Positions 58,321-64,000 of a stretch of 64,000 nt of DNA are shown piece after piece; the stretch's first letter is position 1, and the number at the start of each line of letters is the position of its first letter. The translations under genes and the position numbers were made by a program. A model generated the notes under the pieces. The model was not told the DNA's origin and did not search any database. It saw nothing but the letters and a program-made list of their open reading frames with translations. The stretch covers positions 7,948,001 to 8,012,000 of the forward strand of contig NZ_CP010407.1 in assembly GCF_000830005.1 (NCBI RefSeq). Direction: 5' to 3'. This DNA comes from Streptomyces vietnamensis (GTDB lineage Bacteria; Actinomycetota; Actinomycetes; Streptomycetales; Streptomycetaceae).

Positions 58321-59826
58321 GTGTCCTCCCACCTGTCGTCCACCGACTCGCGCGCTCCCCACACCACGACCGCCCTGCGGCGCAGCCTGAAGCGCCTCGA
58401 CATCACCGCCCTGGCCATCGCCGCCGTCATCTCCTTCGACACCGTCGGGCAGATCGCCACCGGCGGCGGCGAGGCCGCCACCTGGACGGCGGCCCTCGCG
58501 CTGTTCTTCCTCGTCCCCTACGCCCTGCTGTTCGCCGAGACCGGCGCCGCGTTCCCGCAGGAGGGCGGCCCGTACGTCTGGGTCAAGCTCACCCTCGGCC
58601 GTTCGGCGGCCGCGCTCACCACCCTGCTCTACTGGGTGACCAACCCGATCTGGCTGGGCGGCTCCCTGGTCTTCCTCGCCGCCGAGACCTGGGACGGCTT
58701 CGTCTTCCACCTCGGCTCGGGCACCTTCGCCGACTACACGTTCAAGCTGCTGTTCGTGTGGACCGCCATCCTCACCGCCGTCGTCTCCCTCAGCCGCGGC
58801 AAATGGATCACCACCCTCGGCGCCGCGGTGAAGGTCCTCACCCTCGCGGTGTTCACCCTGACCGCCCTGCTCTACGGGCTCGAACACGGCTTCCACGGCC
58901 TCACCGACGCCCACTTCGCCCCGACCACGGCCGGATTCCTCGCCCTCGTGCCGATCCTGCTCTTCGCCTACGTCGGCTTCGAGGCCCCCAACGCCGCCGG
59001 CGAGGAGATGCACGACCCGCAGCGCGACGTGCCCGCCGCCCTCGGACGCTCCGCGTCCGTCGCCGCCTGCTGCTACCTGCTGCCGGTCCTCGCGCTCCTC
59101 GCCGTCGTCCCCGCCCACCAGGTCACCGGCATCGGCGGCTTCATGGAGGGCGCCCGCCTCGTGTTCGGCATCTACGGCCCCGCGGCCGGTCCGCTCCTGA
59201 CGCTCACCGCCGTCATGTTCGTCCTCGCCCTCCTCACCCAGGGCAGCGCGTGGATGATCGTCAGCGACCGCATGCAGGCGATGGCCGCCGCCGACGGAGG
59301 CTCCTTCACCCGCAGGCTCGGCGCCTTCCACCCCCGGCTCGGCACGCCCGTGCGCACCAACCTGCTCTCCGGAGCGGTGGCCACCGTCTTCATGATCGTG
59401 GCCATGCGGGTCGCGGAGGGCGACGCGGGCGCGGTCTTCGCCGTGGTCCTCACCGTGGCGGTCACCACGCTCCTGCTGTCCTACCTGGTGATCGTCCCCG
59501 CCCTCGTCCTGCTCCGGCTGCGCCGACCCGAGGTCGTACGGCCCTACCGCGTCCCCTTCGGCAACCGCGGCTTCATGACCTGCGCGGTCCTTGTCTACGC
59601 CTGGATCCTCGTCGGCTCCTGGTGCGCCCTCTTCCCCGGAACCCTGGAGGCGCTCCTCGGCATCGAGTACGCCTTCGACGACATCTGGGGCATGTCCCGG
59701 GCGGCGTTCGAGGCCTTCACCCTCGGCACGGTCGCCGTGCTGCTCCTGGTCGGAGCCGTCGGCCTGGCGATCGCCCGCAGGGAGGGCCCCGACGCACCGA
59801 TGCACGGCGACGAACCGTCGCATTGA
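58321..59826 (+). CDS. APC-family amino acid/amine permease
   Basis: A 501-residue transporter with about 12 membrane segments. The first helix contains ISFDTVGQIATGGGEAATW and the sixth AYVGFEAPNAAGEEM, as in APC amino acid, GABA and putrescine carriers. It likely imports the amine used by the dehydrogenase and aminotransferase. The GTG start follows a TAGGAA site 7 nt upstream. Substrate not fixed by sequence. Confidence 0.9.
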   Translation: MSSHLSSTDSRAPHTTTALRRSLKRLDITALAIAAVISFDTVGQIATGGGEAATWTAALALFFLVPYALLFAETGAAFPQEGGPYVWVKLTLGRSAAALTTLLYWVTNPIWLGGSLVFLAAETWDGFVFHLGSGTFADYTFKLLFVWTAILTAVVSLSRGKWITTLGAAVKVLTLAVFTLTALLYGLEHGFHGLTDAHFAPTTAGFLALVPILLFAYVGFEAPNAAGEEMHDPQRDVPAALGRSASVAACCYLLPVLALLAVVPAHQVTGIGGFMEGARLVFGIYGPAAGPLLTLTAVMFVLALLTQGSAWMIVSDRMQAMAAADGGSFTRRLGAFHPRLGTPVRTNLLSGAVATVFMIVAMRVAEGDAGAVFAVVLTVAVTTLLLSYLVIVPALVLLRLRRPEVVRPYRVPFGNRGFMTCAVLVYAWILVGSWCALFPGTLEALLGIEYAFDDIWGMSRAAFEAFTLGTVAVLLLVGAVGLAIARREGPDAPMHGDEPSH

Positions 59827-59843
59827 ACGGATGCCGGACGCCG

Positions 59844-59881
59844 GACGCCGGGCCGGGCCGTGTACGGTCCCGCCCGGCGTC
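59844..59881. terminator. terminator between permease and M1 peptidase genes
   Basis: A 10-bp outer stem GACGCCGGGC / GCCCGGCGTC (59844-59853 and 59872-59881) with a further inner paired region lies between convergent stops. Confidence 0.75.
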
Positions 59882-59891
59882 GGTTCCGTCG

Positions 59892-61277
59892 TCAGAGGAT
59901 CCGGTGCCGCCTCCAGAACGGGCCGAGGTCCTTCGCCGTCGCCGCCTGCGCCGCGCGCTTGAAGTCCGCGGTGGTGGCGACGCCCCGCCAGTGGTCCCGT
60001 ACGTAGCCGCGCATCATGGCCGCCATCGCCTTGCCGCCCAGGACGCGTTCCAGGTCGTGCAGGGCGCAGCCGCCGCGCATGTAGACGACCCGGACGTACT
60101 CGGAACGGTGCCCGTCCGCGTAATAGCCCATGGACCGGGTGAGGGCGGCCGTGTCGCTGGGCCACTCGCCCTGGTCCTCCCAGCAGCCGGCCGTGGGCTC
60201 CCGGTAGTACGACTGGGTCGCGTACTGGGCGAAGGACTCGTCCAGCCAGGGCGAGGAGAACTGGTCGTTGCCGACGATGCCGTAGAACCACTGGTGGGCG
60301 ATCTCGTGCACGGCGCCCGACGCCTCCGGCTCGGTCCACAGCAGGACGAGACCCGGGAACTCCATGCTGCCGAAGTCGTCGAGGCGGTCGCTCATGACCA
60401 GGTCGAGCTCCCCGTACGGATAGCGTCCGAACCGCTTCCCGAACGCGTCGACCGAGCCGGCGGCGTCCTTCAGGCCGGCGTCGACGCCCGTACGGGACGT
60501 GGTGGCCGTCCAGTACGCGTTGAGCCGCACGCCGCCGGGCGTCGTCACCGACTTCGACCGGAAGGGGCCCGCCGCCCACGCGAAGTCCCGCACCCCGTGC
60601 GCGACACTGGTGCTGACCGTCCGGCCGGGTGCGCCCGCGTGCCGGGTGGTGGTGCCCGTCGCGGGGACGACGAGCGTGCTCGGGTGGTCGAGCACGACCC
60701 GGAAGTCACCGGACAGGGTGTAGAAGCTCTCGCCGAAACCGACGTCCGGGTCGAGGTGCCGGCCCTGCGCGTCGCGTACCGAGAGCAGCGGCAGCGCGTT
60801 GCCGAGGTAGCGGTACGCCCCGTCCCGGCCGAAGCGGTGCACACGGGCCGGGACGGTGAGAGCGACGTCGAAGGAGACGCTCGTCCGCGCCCGGTACGGC
60901 AGTGGCGCGGGCAGATCGATCCGCAGTGCGGTGCAGCCGACGGTGAGCGCCCGCGGGGTGCCGCCGGCGACCTTGCTCACCCGGACCGGGGAGGGTTCGC
61001 CCGGGGTGCCGCAGCCGTCGGTGCCGTTGCCCCAGAGCCGTACGTCCACCGAACGCAGGGGCGTACGGGAGGAGTTGCGGAACGACACCGTCTGGTGGCC
61101 GGTCCAGTGCGAGCCGTCGGCGTCGGCGCGCAGCGACACGTCGTACGAGGGGCGGTCCGGTGTCGCCGCCCCCTCGGGGACGGCCGCGGGCTCCTCCGCG
61201 GCGGCCGTCCGGGGGAGCAGCAGCAGAACGGCCGCGAGGGCGAGCAACGGCGCACGCCAGTGCCTGAGCGAGGTCAT
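59892..61277 (-). CDS. secreted M1-family metallopeptidase
   Basis: A 461-residue exported peptidase of the aminopeptidase N group. A Sec signal ends at about residue 27. The beta-rich N-terminal domain (about 40-220) precedes the catalytic part with H324-E325-I-A-H328 and a further zinc ligand Glu in WLDESFAQY (about 347). It is shorter than full aminopeptidase N (about 850 residues), lacking the C-terminal helical domain, as in several Streptomyces secreted M1 proteins. The start is the Met before LRHW, which begins the signal. Confidence 0.9.
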   Translation of the reverse strand: MTSLRHWRAPLLALAAVLLLLPRTAAAEEPAAVPEGAATPDRPSYDVSLRADADGSHWTGHQTVSFRNSSRTPLRSVDVRLWGNGTDGCGTPGEPSPVRVSKVAGGTPRALTVGCTALRIDLPAPLPYRARTSVSFDVALTVPARVHRFGRDGAYRYLGNALPLLSVRDAQGRHLDPDVGFGESFYTLSGDFRVVLDHPSTLVVPATGTTTRHAGAPGRTVSTSVAHGVRDFAWAAGPFRSKSVTTPGGVRLNAYWTATTSRTGVDAGLKDAAGSVDAFGKRFGRYPYGELDLVMSDRLDDFGSMEFPGLVLLWTEPEASGAVHEIAHQWFYGIVGNDQFSSPWLDESFAQYATQSYYREPTAGCWEDQGEWPSDTAALTRSMGYYADGHRSEYVRVVYMRGGCALHDLERVLGGKAMAAMMRGYVRDHWRGVATTADFKRAAQAATAKDLGPFWRRHRIL

Positions 61278-61525
61278 GCCCCGCACGCTAGAACGCCCGT
61301 ACGCCCGGACGGGAGGGTTCCGGGGACGCCGCGAAGGCACGCGGACCCTCGCGGCCGGTCGCCGCGCTCCTGGCCCGGACCCGTACCGCCCACCGCGCCC
61401 TCCGGCATCGCCCGCGGACGGACGCCGCGTACGTGAACTTCCCGGGCCCCGACCTCGGGAACCGGCAGCACGTCCGTTTCCTGAGGCGGCGTCCTTCGCG
61501 TACCGCGCCGGATGTGGGACGGTGA

Positions 61526-64000
<2,475 letters not shown>

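Overview
The window is high-GC actinobacterial chromosome, almost certainly Streptomyces. The evidence is the strong G/C bias at third codon positions, GTG starts and ATGA/GTGA overlaps, a complete whiE-type spore-pigment polyketide cluster, a conservon (cvnABCD) with a CYP157-type P450, and many secreted hydrolases with Sec or Tat signals. I found no tRNA, rRNA, CRISPR array, transposase, integrase or phage gene. It reads as ordinary chromosome with accessory metabolic blocks.

Layout. 0.2-3.9 kb: two tandem DUF4139 genes. 3.9-6.1 kb: a secreted GH89 alpha-N-acetylglucosaminidase. 6.5-7.1 kb: a small alpha/beta hydrolase. 7.3-14.5 kb: the spore-pigment cluster, with a leftward FAD hydroxylase diverging from SchA/CurD protein, cupin, KS-alpha, chain-length factor, ACP and two cyclases. 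It meets a leftward O-methyltransferase at a strong terminator. 15.7-17.7 kb: a secreted beta-helix protein and a type I membrane protein. 17.9-22.3 kb: the conservon and its P450, convergent with a terpene synthase. 23.6-27.5 kb: a PucR-type regulator, a zinc-ribbon protein, a molybdopterin-domain protein, a crotonase and a two-domain VOC protein. 27.6-30.2 kb: a Cys-containing leader peptide, a Tat-exported sulfatase and its formylglycine-generating enzyme.

30.3-36.3 kb: LysR with a divergent MFS pump, a beta-lactamase-fold serine hydrolase and an acyl-CoA synthetase. 36.4-39.6 kb: an XRE-cupin regulator divergent from an arylsulfotransferase-like gene coupled to an NCS2 permease. 39.5-43.2 kb: a membrane rhodanese, a DUF1684 gene with its own leader peptide, a VOC protein and a subtilase. 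43.2-48.1 kb: a leftward three-gene xanthine dehydrogenase operon with a third leader peptide and attenuator-like hairpins. 48.3-54.4 kb: flavin monooxygenase, RidA, DUF1028, M20 amidohydrolase, aspartate ammonia-lyase and LysR, with the central genes translationally coupled. 54.4-59.8 kb: a TetR-controlled amine catabolic set (aldehyde dehydrogenase, class III aminotransferase, APC permease). 59.9-64 kb: an M1 metallopeptidase, a nucleoside hydrolase, and a MarR gene divergent from an enolase cut by the window end.

The most interesting signals are as follows. Three short Cys-containing leader ORFs are present; two share an RRHVD-x8-C core and one precedes a sulfatase/FGE pair. A leader plus alternative hairpins precedes the xanthine dehydrogenase operon. 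The FMO-RidA-DUF1028-M20-AspA operon looks like an uncharacterised route that would release aspartate. The conservon P450 has EQVLW in place of ExxR. A repeated ACAGC-N3-GCTGT operator lies between marR and the enolase. All functions are assigned by reading motifs, without database searches.
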